Positions 17,160 through 24,576 of a DNA stretch of 64,000 bases are shown piece by piece. Under the pieces are notes generated by a model. It was not told the origin of the DNA. It ran no database searches and saw only the letters and a list, made by a program, of their open reading frames with translations. Each line of letters begins with the position of its first letter. Within the stretch, counting starts at the first letter, position 1. The stretch covers positions 1 to 64,000 of the forward strand of contig CACYHA010000008.1 of NCBI GenBank assembly GCA_902774035.1. The letters are read 5' to 3'. Both the position numbers and the translations under genes were made by a program. This stretch comes from Oscillospiraceae bacterium. GTDB lineage: Bacteria > Bacillota > Clostridia > Oscillospirales > Acutalibacteraceae.

Positions 17160-18512
17160 TCACACCTTCGAAATCACCGTTTTATACACATAGAGGTAGC
17201 ACGAGACCGAGGCGATCACCGAGAAGACCTCCGCGATCGGAAACGCCCACCAGACGCGGGTCACATCGCCCGAAAGCGAGAGCAGATACGCCACCGGCAG
17301 CAGCACCACAAGCTGGCGCGTGAAGGAGACGATCATGGAAAAATAGCTTTTGCCGAGGGCCTGAAAGACCGAACCCATGGCGATACAGAAGCCGGCGGCG
17401 ACGAAGCTCAGGCTGATCGTGCGCAGGGCGGGCACGCCGATGCCCATCATGTAGTCCGACGCGTCGAACATACGCAGCATCGTTTCCGGAAACAGCCACA
17501 TCAGCGCCGTGCCGACCGCCATGATGGACACGGCCATCGTCATCGCCACACGCACGGCCTTGGTCATGCGCGCGCGGTTGCGGGCGCCGTAGTTGTAGGC
17601 GATGACCGGGATCACGCCGTTGTTCATGCCGAACACGGGCATGAAGACGAAGCTCTGCAGCTTGAAATAGACCCCGAAGACTGCCGCCGCCGTTTCGGAA
17701 AAGCCCATGAGGATGCGGTTGAGCAGATAGGTCATGACCGAGCCGATGGCGACCATGATGATGGAGGGCACGCCGATCTTGTAGATGTCGAGGATGATCC
17801 TTCCGTCGGGGCGGAAGCCGCGGATGCGCACACGGATCTCCCCGTTGAAGCGGTGGTTGAGGAAAAGACCCATGGCGAAGGCGCAGATCTGGCCGATGAC
17901 GGTGGCGACTGCGGCGCCTTTGGCTTCCAGCCGCGGAAATGGGCCGACGCCGAGGATCAGCAGGGGATCGAGGATCATGTTGATCAGTGCGCCGGTGAGC
18001 TGGGTGAACATGGAAAGGGTCGTTTTGCCGGTGGACTGCATCAGCCGTTCCACCGTGACCTGGCCGAACACGCCGAAGCTCACGCAGCAGCAGACCGTCA
18101 GATAGTCCACGCCGTAGTTCCACACCGGCGAGCCGGGCGCCGCCTTCTGGAAGCGGAAAAACGCCGGAACGGCGCAGAGGCCGATCACGAAGAAGGCCAG
18201 GGCGCTGAGCATGGCGAGGAACATGCCGTTGGCGGCGACCTTGTTGGCGCGTTCGGGGTTCTTTTCGCCCAGAGCGCGGCTCATTAGCGCGTTGATACCC
18301 ACGCCGGTGCCCGTGGCGACGCCGATCATCAGGTTCTGCATCGGGAAGGAGAGGGAGACGGCGGAAAGGGCTTCCTCCGCCACGCGCGACACCCAAATGC
18401 TGTCCACAACATTGTAGAGCGCCTGCATGAGCATGGAGAGCATCATCGGCAGCGACATGGTCAAAATCAGCCGCCCGACGGGCATAACGCCCATTTTGTT
18501 TTCTTTTTGCAT
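17160..18512 (-). CDS. MATE family efflux transporter
   Basis: A 450-residue, 12-segment Na+- or H+-driven exporter of the MATE/MOP superfamily. The opening MPVGRLILTMSLPMMLSMLMQALYNVVDSIWV and the matching second-half segment around FGMNNGVIPVIAYNYGARN are diagnostic. The ATG at 18512 follows CCGGAGGAAG. It is monocistronic and divergent from the large phosphoesterase gene. An extended -10 TGCTATAAT lies on the minus strand near 18556-18548 but its -35 is poor. Substrate, drug or metabolite, is unknown. Confidence 0.9.
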   Translation of the reverse strand: MQKENKMGVMPVGRLILTMSLPMMLSMLMQALYNVVDSIWVSRVAEEALSAVSLSFPMQNLMIGVATGTGVGINALMSRALGEKNPERANKVAANGMFLAMLSALAFFVIGLCAVPAFFRFQKAAPGSPVWNYGVDYLTVCCCVSFGVFGQVTVERLMQSTGKTTLSMFTQLTGALINMILDPLLILGVGPFPRLEAKGAAVATVIGQICAFAMGLFLNHRFNGEIRVRIRGFRPDGRIILDIYKIGVPSIIMVAIGSVMTYLLNRILMGFSETAAAVFGVYFKLQSFVFMPVFGMNNGVIPVIAYNYGARNRARMTKAVRVAMTMAVSIMAVGTALMWLFPETMLRMFDASDYMMGIGVPALRTISLSFVAAGFCIAMGSVFQALGKSYFSMIVSFTRQLVVLLPVAYLLSLSGDVTRVWWAFPIAEVFSVIASVSCYLYVYKTVISKV

Positions 18513-18721
18513 AAACTTCCTCCGGAAATTTTTTGAAGCTGTGAAAAATTATAGCACAAATTTTGCCGTTTGCCTATGTGTTTTCATTTTTTCTCTGTAA
18601 ATTTTGCATGAGAACGGTTTTTGTTTTTTAGACATCTTTCACAAAGCTCTTGCGCTTTTTGCCCAAAGACCGCTCCCTTTTCAAGGCACATTGCCGAAAT
18701 TGCATTTTCATCCGATTCGTC

Positions 18722-18750
18722 TTTTCACGGAAAAGGGTTTGTGCTATAAT
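18722..18750 (+). promoter_or_regulatory. Promoter of the dual phosphoesterase gene
   Basis: TTTTCA (18722-18727), 17-nt spacer, TATAAT (18745-18750) within TGTGCTATAAT, an extended -10. The same extended -10 string recurs before other genes in the window. Confidence 0.72.
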
Positions 18751-18782
18751 GAAGACGCTATTTTGAAGAAGGAGGCACTTTT

Positions 18783-21700
18783 ATGAAAACCGCAAAAAAA
18801 GTTCTTGCGCTGGTCCTTTGCCTGTGTATGCTGCTCGGCACGCTGCAGCTTTCCGGCATTGCCGCGGCCGGCGGGCAGAAGGTCGTGCAGTCCCTGCCTT
18901 TTGCAACCATTTCCGACCCGCACATCTTCCCCGACAGCGAGCAGGGCACCCGCAGCCCGGCGTGGATGGAGTACGGCCGTCTCGTGGCGAAAATGTTCAA
19001 CGAAAGCGAGACCATCATCCGCACCGCGCTGACGACCTGCTGCGAACGCGCAAAGAAAAACGGCACGAAATACATTCTGATCCCCGGCGATCTGACCAAG
19101 GACAGCGAATACGCCGCCCACAAGTGCCTTGCGAAGATGCTGTTGGAATTCGAGGACAAGTACGGCGTGCAGTTCCTCGTGATCAACGGCAATCACGACA
19201 TTGCCAACCAGGACGCCTGCACCTTCAAAAAAGACAAATATCAGTCCGCCCGCGCCCTGAACTACAAGGAGTTTGCAAAACTATACAAGAATCTGGGGTA
19301 TGACCTGCTGGCCAAGGGCACCAAAGAGCTGCCTGCCCGCTACAGCGCGTCCCTGGAACCCATTCCCGGCGCCCTTTCCTATGTTGCCGACCTCGGCGAC
19401 GCCTACCGTTTGATCGTTGTGGATACCTGCAAGTATTCCTTTGACGAGGCAGGGCCGCTGCAAACCGACGGCGCGATTTCGGAAGAGCTCATGCAGTGGA
19501 TCGAAGCCTGGACGAAGAAGACCTACGCCGAGGGCAAGGTGCCCTTTATGATGGCGCATCACTCTTTCGCCGCTCACATGGAGGTGGAACCCTCCATCAC
19601 CCACGCCTTTGTGCTGGACGAATATGTGGAGGCTGCCGACCGCCTTGCTGCCGCCGGGATCCACTATGTATTTACCGGCCACCTGCACACCACGGACGTG
19701 GCCTGTGTGGTGAACGATGACGGCGACGCCATCTACGATGTGGAGACCGACTCCGTGACCGGTTACCCGAACACCTACCGGGAAAACAAGCTGGTTACCT
19801 ACAAAAACGGCCAGACCAAGCTGAACACGAAGGTCGTGGACTTTGACGCCACCGAAAAAATGACGTTCGACGGCGTGACGTATGACAACCATACCTATAA
19901 AAACAAAGCCTTCGCCCTGTGTTTCGGCGGCGGCCTTTCCAAGGACGGCAAGCCCAACGCCACCGCCTTTGCTATGGGTCTTGTCAAGGCCTACGCGGGT
20001 ATTTTCATCGACGCAATCAACGAAGCCGGCGGCATCCTCGCCTATCTTAAGACGCTGAACATCGACCTGCGGGAGATCCTGTCCAATTTCCTGTATCCTT
20101 ACATCGGCAACGGCTTCCAGATCGGCGGCATGAAGGTCTTCACCGTGGACAACCTGCTGTGGTTTATCGAAGATCTGCTGGATCAGATCTCCGAGCTGTA
20201 TCTGAAGGATCCCGACAACCTCTATGCCACGTTGGAGCCCATTGTCGAAAAGCTCATGACCTTTGAGGTCTCCGAGCTTCCCTGCACCAAATTCCTCGGC
20301 ACCCTCGGCTTCGGCGACAAGACCAAACCCGGTACCATGGGCGATCTGGTGCTTTCCGCCATGACCTACTGGTTCGACGGCAACGAGGACGCCTCGGACG
20401 ACGCCTTTTTGCTGGACGCCATCGACGGCTTTGACAACCGTGACACCCTTGAGCGCTTCTTCTATTTCCTCGTCGACATTGCCCTGAACGACATCGTGGA
20501 AGATATGCTGCTCAGCCATTTGGAGATCCGTCTCGGCAAGCTTTTCGGCAACAAATTCCTGATGAAGCAGGCGGGCGACGGTCTGGATTACCTTGTCAAG
20601 CAGCTTTTGCGGGGCGACAACACCTATATGAATCTGGTGAACATTGTCTTTGCGTTGGATGTGCTGCCTTACAAAGATCTCTACGACGTGCTGGATCAGC
20701 TCCTCTTCCAGAAGTACGTCACGCCCTCGCTTTTTGAGGGCATGGGGCAGTTCGTGGCCTTTGTGCTGAACGACTTCTCCTCCGACACCAACCCGAAATT
20801 CAAAGGCGACTACGGCGTGAGCTACACCTCGGCCAAGGCGAAGGTCGAAGCCACGCAGAAAAACTACCGCCTGCCGACCATGGTCAGTGTGACCATGGGC
20901 AAGGACAGCAAGACCCAGGCATTCATCGGCTGGTTTTCGAAATATTCCCTGCCGGCGACCGACATCGAGATCTATCAGGCTGACAGCGAACCCACCTTCA
21001 CCGGCAAAGCGAACAAGCTCAAAGGCGTAAAGATCAAGACCGAGAGCGAGCTGGTGGAGCGCCAGTTCCCGGGTATCGACCTCGACATTTCCGGCGTGCT
21101 TTGGTACCTCTTCAAGCTCCAGCGCCACACCGTCAGGCTTTCCGGCCTCCAGCCCGGTGCGACCTACTACTACCGCGTGGGCAACGCCCAATACGGCTGG
21201 TGGAGCCCCACGGGCGTTCTGCGCACCGCCGACGGCTCAAAGGACGTGACGTTCCTGCATCTGAGCGACCAGCAGTCGCAGAACGAGCGCCAGTACAACG
21301 AATGCTGGGTCCCGGTGCTGAAAAGCGCGTTCGAGAACTACGGCAAGATCGACTTCATTGCCGACGCGGGCGATCTGGTTGACCACGGCGACAACAACCG
21401 CCAGTGGCAGGCGATGTTCGACACTGGCGAGTCCTATCTTCTCAACACCTTCCTGATGCCCGCCACGGGCAACCACGGCGGATTCGGTACCAACGCGACG
21501 GTGAATTACTTCACGCTGCCGAATATGCCGAAGCAGGACACGGAGACCGGCGTTTACTACTCCTTCGATTACAACAACGTCCATGTCTCCGTCCTCAACA
21601 CCGAAGCGCTCGACGAAGACAACGCCCTGACGCAGGAACAGATCACCTGGCTCAAGCGCGACGTGAAAAAGGCCGCGGACGCCGACTGGCATTTCGTGAT

Positions 21701-22316
21701 GTTCCACAAGGCGCTGTATTCCCACGGCTCCCATTACAAGGACAAGGACGTGATCGCCATGCGCAAACAGCTCGGCACGCTGATGCCGGAGCTCGGCATC
21801 GACGTGGTGCTCACCGGCCACGACCATGTCTATCTGCGCACCGCCTCTCTCGTCGGCAACGAGAAGGCTGACACGACTTACACTTACCTGGAAAAGGACG
21901 GCGACATCTATAAAGCGCAGGTGCAGCCGACCGGCACGACCTACCTGATCTCCGGTACGGCGGGCGTGAAATTCTACAAGGCGAACGACAATTCCAAAAC
22001 CGACAAATACTTCCCGCGCGGCGAAAAGATCCTCACCCTCGACACGCCGATGTATTCCGCCTATGAGATCCGCGACAAGGTGCTCTATATGAAGGCCTAC
22101 ACCGTCAAGGACGGCAAGACTGTCCAGATGGACTCCTTCGCGATCCGGAAGGATCCGTCGCAGGGCAAGAGCGTGGATTACACCGAGGATGTGCCGCAGG
22201 AAAACGAACCGGGCAAGCTGGAAACCACCATGCAGAAAATCAAAGACGCCATGCAGATCCTCTCCAAGCTCCTGGTGAATCTGACGCGCATCTATGTGCT
22301 GCGGGCGCCGGTGTGA
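18783..22316 (+). CDS. Secreted protein with two calcineurin-like phosphoesterase domains
   Basis: A 1177-residue exported protein. Residues 1-30 are a signal peptide. The first metallophosphoesterase domain shows SDPHIF (~44), GDLTKDSE, NGNHDI, HHSF and GHLHT. A long helical region follows (~380-690). Then comes a fibronectin-like domain ending in LSGLQPGATYYYRVG, typical of purple acid phosphatases. The second metallophosphoesterase domain has HLSDQQS (~826), AGDLVDHGDN, TGNHGG, FHKALYSHGSH and GHDHVYLRT (~1012). Thus two complete catalytic centres of different subfamilies sit in one chain. The C-terminus is a basic amphipathic helix without LPXTG. It probably hydrolyses phosphomono- or diesters outside the cell; substrates are unknown. 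Confidence 0.88.
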   Translation: MKTAKKVLALVLCLCMLLGTLQLSGIAAAGGQKVVQSLPFATISDPHIFPDSEQGTRSPAWMEYGRLVAKMFNESETIIRTALTTCCERAKKNGTKYILIPGDLTKDSEYAAHKCLAKMLLEFEDKYGVQFLVINGNHDIANQDACTFKKDKYQSARALNYKEFAKLYKNLGYDLLAKGTKELPARYSASLEPIPGALSYVADLGDAYRLIVVDTCKYSFDEAGPLQTDGAISEELMQWIEAWTKKTYAEGKVPFMMAHHSFAAHMEVEPSITHAFVLDEYVEAADRLAAAGIHYVFTGHLHTTDVACVVNDDGDAIYDVETDSVTGYPNTYRENKLVTYKNGQTKLNTKVVDFDATEKMTFDGVTYDNHTYKNKAFALCFGGGLSKDGKPNATAFAMGLVKAYAGIFIDAINEAGGILAYLKTLNIDLREILSNFLYPYIGNGFQIGGMKVFTVDNLLWFIEDLLDQISELYLKDPDNLYATLEPIVEKLMTFEVSELPCTKFLGTLGFGDKTKPGTMGDLVLSAMTYWFDGNEDASDDAFLLDAIDGFDNRDTLERFFYFLVDIALNDIVEDMLLSHLEIRLGKLFGNKFLMKQAGDGLDYLVKQLLRGDNTYMNLVNIVFALDVLPYKDLYDVLDQLLFQKYVTPSLFEGMGQFVAFVLNDFSSDTNPKFKGDYGVSYTSAKAKVEATQKNYRLPTMVSVTMGKDSKTQAFIGWFSKYSLPATDIEIYQADSEPTFTGKANKLKGVKIKTESELVERQFPGIDLDISGVLWYLFKLQRHTVRLSGLQPGATYYYRVGNAQYGWWSPTGVLRTADGSKDVTFLHLSDQQSQNERQYNECWVPVLKSAFENYGKIDFIADAGDLVDHGDNNRQWQAMFDTGESYLLNTFLMPATGNHGGFGTNATVNYFTLPNMPKQDTETGVYYSFDYNNVHVSVLNTEALDEDNALTQEQITWLKRDVKKAADADWHFVMFHKALYSHGSHYKDKDVIAMRKQLGTLMPELGIDVVLTGHDHVYLRTASLVGNEKADTTYTYLEKDGDIYKAQVQPTGTTYLISGTAGVKFYKANDNSKTDKYFPRGEKILTLDTPMYSAYEIRDKVLYMKAYTVKDGKTVQMDSFAIRKDPSQGKSVDYTEDVPQENEPGKLETTMQKIKDAMQILSKLLVNLTRIYVLRAPV

Positions 22317-22392
22317 AACGCGAACCGTGAACGGGATCTGCGCGCCTGAGTTCATCAGCGATCCCTTAGCGAAAAGCATCAAAGCATAAGAA

Positions 22393-22440
22393 AAAGAAAG
22401 CGCTCCCACGGAGAGATCCTGTGCGTTCAGCGCTTTCTTT
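22393..22440 (+). terminator. Terminator after the dual phosphoesterase gene
   Basis: AAAGAAAGCGCT (22393-22404) pairs perfectly with AGCGCTTTCTTT (22429-22440), followed by TTCGCTTT. Confidence 0.75.
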
Positions 22441-22502
22441 TCGCTTTGACGCGGCGCTTGGCTGCACAGCCTTCGGCAAAAGAAACACCGCGCGCCCCGT
22501 TC

Positions 22503-22652
22503 TTCCGCCGCGCAGCATTGCTGCGCGGCGGAAGGCGGCGGCGGAACGAACCGTGCCCGGGCACGGTTCAAAACGAAGCCCTGCTTCGTTTTCGCGCGGC
22601 CCGGGCCGCGCGGTTCCGCCGCCGCTCCCTGCGCACGGCAAGGCCGTGCGCG
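22503..22652. repeat. Cloverleaf palindromic element C with flanking hairpins
   Basis: The core is a perfect four-arm junction with no linkers. The outer arm GCGGCGGCGGAAC (22536-22548) pairs with 22614-22626. A 22-nt perfect palindrome spans 22549-22570. The inner arm AAAACGAAGC (22571-22580) pairs with 22584-22593. A 20-nt perfect palindrome spans 22594-22613. A 16-bp hairpin (22503-22518 with 22520-22535) abuts the left side, and a 9-bp hairpin (22632-22640 with 22644-22652) follows on the right. It sits between two plus-strand genes, past the terminator of the first. Confidence 0.85.
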
Positions 22653-22686
22653 AAAAAGCCGCCTTTGAACTTTCGACAAAAAAATG

Positions 22687-22715
22687 TTTCTTTTAGGGTT
22701 GATTTATGCTATACT
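22687..22715 (+). promoter_or_regulatory. Promoter before the ydcF-like operon
   Basis: A weak -35 TTTCTT (22687-22692) with a 17-nt spacer to -10 TATACT (22710-22715), which carries the TGN extension. Confidence 0.5.
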
Positions 22716-22747
22716 GAATATAATGAATGAAAACTGGGGGAATGCGC

Positions 22748-23332
22748 ATGAAACCGCTTAAACTGCTCGGGGCCGCTGCCGCCGTTTCGGCCGCCGCCTT
22801 TGCCGCGCTGGAAGCGAAGGCGGGCAGGGGCACCTGCACGGGCGACGTTGACGTTTTGCTGGTGCTCGGCTGCCGCGTGCGGGGCGACAGGGCGGAAGAG
22901 ATGCTGCGGCTGCGGGCCGAAACGGCAGCGGACGAGCTTCTTGCCCATCCGAAAACGCTCTGCATTCCCTGCGGGGGGATCGTCCACGCCGACCAGACAA
23001 AAAGCGAGGCGGAAGCCATCCGGGAGATCCTGCTTTCGCGCGGGGTGGGGGAGGAACGCATCCTTTTGGAGGATCGCTCCCAAACCACGCTGGAAAACTT
23101 TTTGAACGCAAAAAAGCTGATCGCCGGTCTGGGACTGAACGCGCCGCGGGTCGCCTTTTTGAGCAGCGAGTTCCATCTGCTGCGCGCGATGCAGATCGCA
23201 AAGCTGGCGGGGCTTTCCTGCGAAGCGCTGCCTGCGCCCTCGCCGAAAAAGGATAGGGTGAAAAACTATCTGCGCGAAGCCGCGGTGTTTCCGCTGCTGC
23301 TCGCGGAGCTGCATAAGAGAAAGGGAGAGTGA
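22748..23332 (+). CDS. YdcF/SanA-like DUF218 family protein
   Basis: A 194-residue protein with an N-terminal hydrophobic segment (LLGAAAAVSAAAFAALEA), likely a membrane anchor or signal peptide. A DUF218 domain follows: VLLVLGCRV, PCGGIVHADQTKSEAEAIREIL, EDRSQTTLENFLNAK, and FLSSEFHLLRAMQIAKLAGL. Family members are linked to envelope integrity and vancomycin permeability, with unknown chemistry. I chose the second of two close ATGs because GGGGG is only 1 nt from the first. It leads an operon with the SecB-like and DUF1292 genes. Confidence 0.85.
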   Translation: MKPLKLLGAAAAVSAAAFAALEAKAGRGTCTGDVDVLLVLGCRVRGDRAEEMLRLRAETAADELLAHPKTLCIPCGGIVHADQTKSEAEAIREILLSRGVGEERILLEDRSQTTLENFLNAKKLIAGLGLNAPRVAFLSSEFHLLRAMQIAKLAGLSCEALPAPSPKKDRVKNYLREAAVFPLLLAELHKRKGE

Positions 23333-23335
23333 ATC

Positions 23336-23761
23336 ATGGCAAAGGTCCAGATGAAAGCCTATAAAGTCAAGGAGATCGTGTTCCACAACAACATTCAGGG
23401 CAAACAGCAGCTCAATTTGAGCAACAAGGTCTCCTACAATGTCAAGTACAGCCAGAACGGGATCTGCGAGGGTGTGCTGACCGTGGAGATGTTCGACAAG
23501 GAAAAGCCCGACGTGCTGAACATCAAGGCGGTCCTCAGCGGCATCTTCCAGATCCTGGAGCAGACGGAGAAGGAATTCCTGCATGTGGAGACCTTCAAGG
23601 AGTTGTTCCCCTTCGCCAAGGCGACGGTCTCCACCGTTTCCGCCGGGGCGGGGATCCCGCCGATCATTGTGCCGAATGTGGACATCGAAAAGCAGGAGAT
23701 CTACCGCTTTGACATGGGCGCAGGCCTTCGCGCGGCGCAGGAAGAGGAGGAAGAGGAATGA
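23336..23761 (+). CDS. SecB-like chaperone-fold protein
   Basis: A 141-residue acidic protein. Its alternating beta pattern and the segment ELFPFAKATVSTVSA followed by GIPPIIVPNVDIEK resemble the C-terminal half of SecB, where a Tyr/Phe-Ala-Arg-like helix precedes a PPLxLxPVNF loop. The end is a poly-glutamate tail. If correct it would bind unfolded polypeptides before export. Firmicutes usually lack classical SecB, so this is a divergent relative; the assignment rests on motif resemblance only. It lies 3 nt after the ydcF-like gene and overlaps the DUF1292 gene by 4 nt (ATGA). Confidence 0.55.
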   Translation: MAKVQMKAYKVKEIVFHNNIQGKQQLNLSNKVSYNVKYSQNGICEGVLTVEMFDKEKPDVLNIKAVLSGIFQILEQTEKEFLHVETFKELFPFAKATVSTVSAGAGIPPIIVPNVDIEKQEIYRFDMGAGLRAAQEEEEEE

Positions 23762-24045
23762 GCGAGCTTTTGAACCGGCTCAACGACGAAGAGGAGGAGC
23801 CTCGCGTGACGGTGACCGACACCGACGGCGTGACGGCGGTCTATGAGTTTCTCGACCTCGTGTTTCTCGGCGACCGGGAATACGCCGTGCTTTCGCCCGA
23901 GGGCAGCGACGGCGACGTGGTGATCTTTTTTGTGCGCCAGACGGCGCACGGCGAGGAGTATGTGCCCGTGACGGACGAGATGCTGCAGTGGCGGGTCTTC
24001 GAGATCTTTCGGATGCAGCACGAGGACGAATTCGATTTTTCCTGA
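23758..24045 (+). CDS. DUF1292 family protein
   Basis: A 95-residue acidic protein matching the DUF1292 pattern: an N-terminal TVTDTDGVTAVYEFLDLVFL strand pair, then YAVLSPEG, and a C-terminal WRVFEIFRMQHEDEFDF. In many Firmicutes this small protein is encoded next to Holliday-junction resolvase or Fur-type genes; its function is unknown. Here it ends the ydcF/SecB-like operon. No terminator is obvious before the strong promoter of the next gene. Confidence 0.85.
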   Translation: MSELLNRLNDEEEEPRVTVTDTDGVTAVYEFLDLVFLGDREYAVLSPEGSDGDVVIFFVRQTAHGEEYVPVTDEMLQWRVFEIFRMQHEDEFDFS

Positions 24046-24061
24046 GAAGGGCGCAAAACAC

Positions 24062-24090
24062 TTGCATTTTGCGAAGGAATGGGATATAAT
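24062..24090 (+). promoter_or_regulatory. Promoter of the DivIVA-like operon
   Basis: TTGCAT (24062-24067), exact 17-nt spacer, TATAAT (24085-24090). Confidence 0.8.
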
Positions 24091-24132
24091 AAACTGAATA
24101 ATTTTGATTGACAAAAAAGGATCGGTGATACG

Positions 24133-24561
24133 ATGGCAAACCTGAACTTCACCCGCGAAGAAAACGGCTACGCGACCGACGAGGTCGATAAATACATTGA
24201 GCTGTTGCAGCAGGAATATCAGAACGCGGTCGCCTGGGGCGAAGAAAACGAGGCAAAGCTTGCGGAGATGCAGCAGAGCATGAAGGAGCTCGGGCTCTAT
24301 TTCACGCTGGACGCGGACAACCAGGACGAGGTGATCCGCCGCGTGTTCGACCAGTTGACCGACACTGTGAACAATACCCGCGCCGCCGCGGAGCAGACCG
24401 CCAACGACATTCTGGCAAAGGCCAACGAAAAGAGCCGCGCCATTGTGCGTCAGGCGATGGAAAACTCTGTGGAGCTGCGTACGGAGAACACGACCATTAT
24501 GCAGAACCTCAAGAGCATTCGGGACATGATCGAAGTTGTGCTTGAAAAAGGAATCCAGTAA
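24133..24561 (+). CDS. DivIVA-like coiled-coil protein
   Basis: A 142-residue protein. The N-terminus NFTREENGYATDEVDKYIELLQQEY matches the DivIVA/GpsB lipid-binding motif (FxxxxxGYxxxEVDxFL). A long, nearly uninterrupted helix with heptad spacing (residues ~25-135) follows. Such proteins mark curved membranes at poles or septa and recruit division or wall-synthesis factors. It lacks the usual extended C-terminus and is shorter than B. subtilis DivIVA. A 700-residue membrane protein starts 15 nt downstream, probably its partner. Confidence 0.82.
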   Translation: MANLNFTREENGYATDEVDKYIELLQQEYQNAVAWGEENEAKLAEMQQSMKELGLYFTLDADNQDEVIRRVFDQLTDTVNNTRAAAEQTANDILAKANEKSRAIVRQAMENSVELRTENTTIMQNLKSIRDMIEVVLEKGIQ

Positions 24562-24576
24562 GAGGGTGTGATTTGA

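Noticed and set aside
19281-21191. Antisense open frame inside the dual phosphoesterase gene
   Set aside because: No SD or motifs; the opposite strand encodes catalytic phosphoesterase motifs throughout.
22421-22730. Possible genes within the 22.4-22.7 kb GC-rich stretch
   Set aside because: Open frames exist on both strands but they merely translate palindromic element C; none has an SD.
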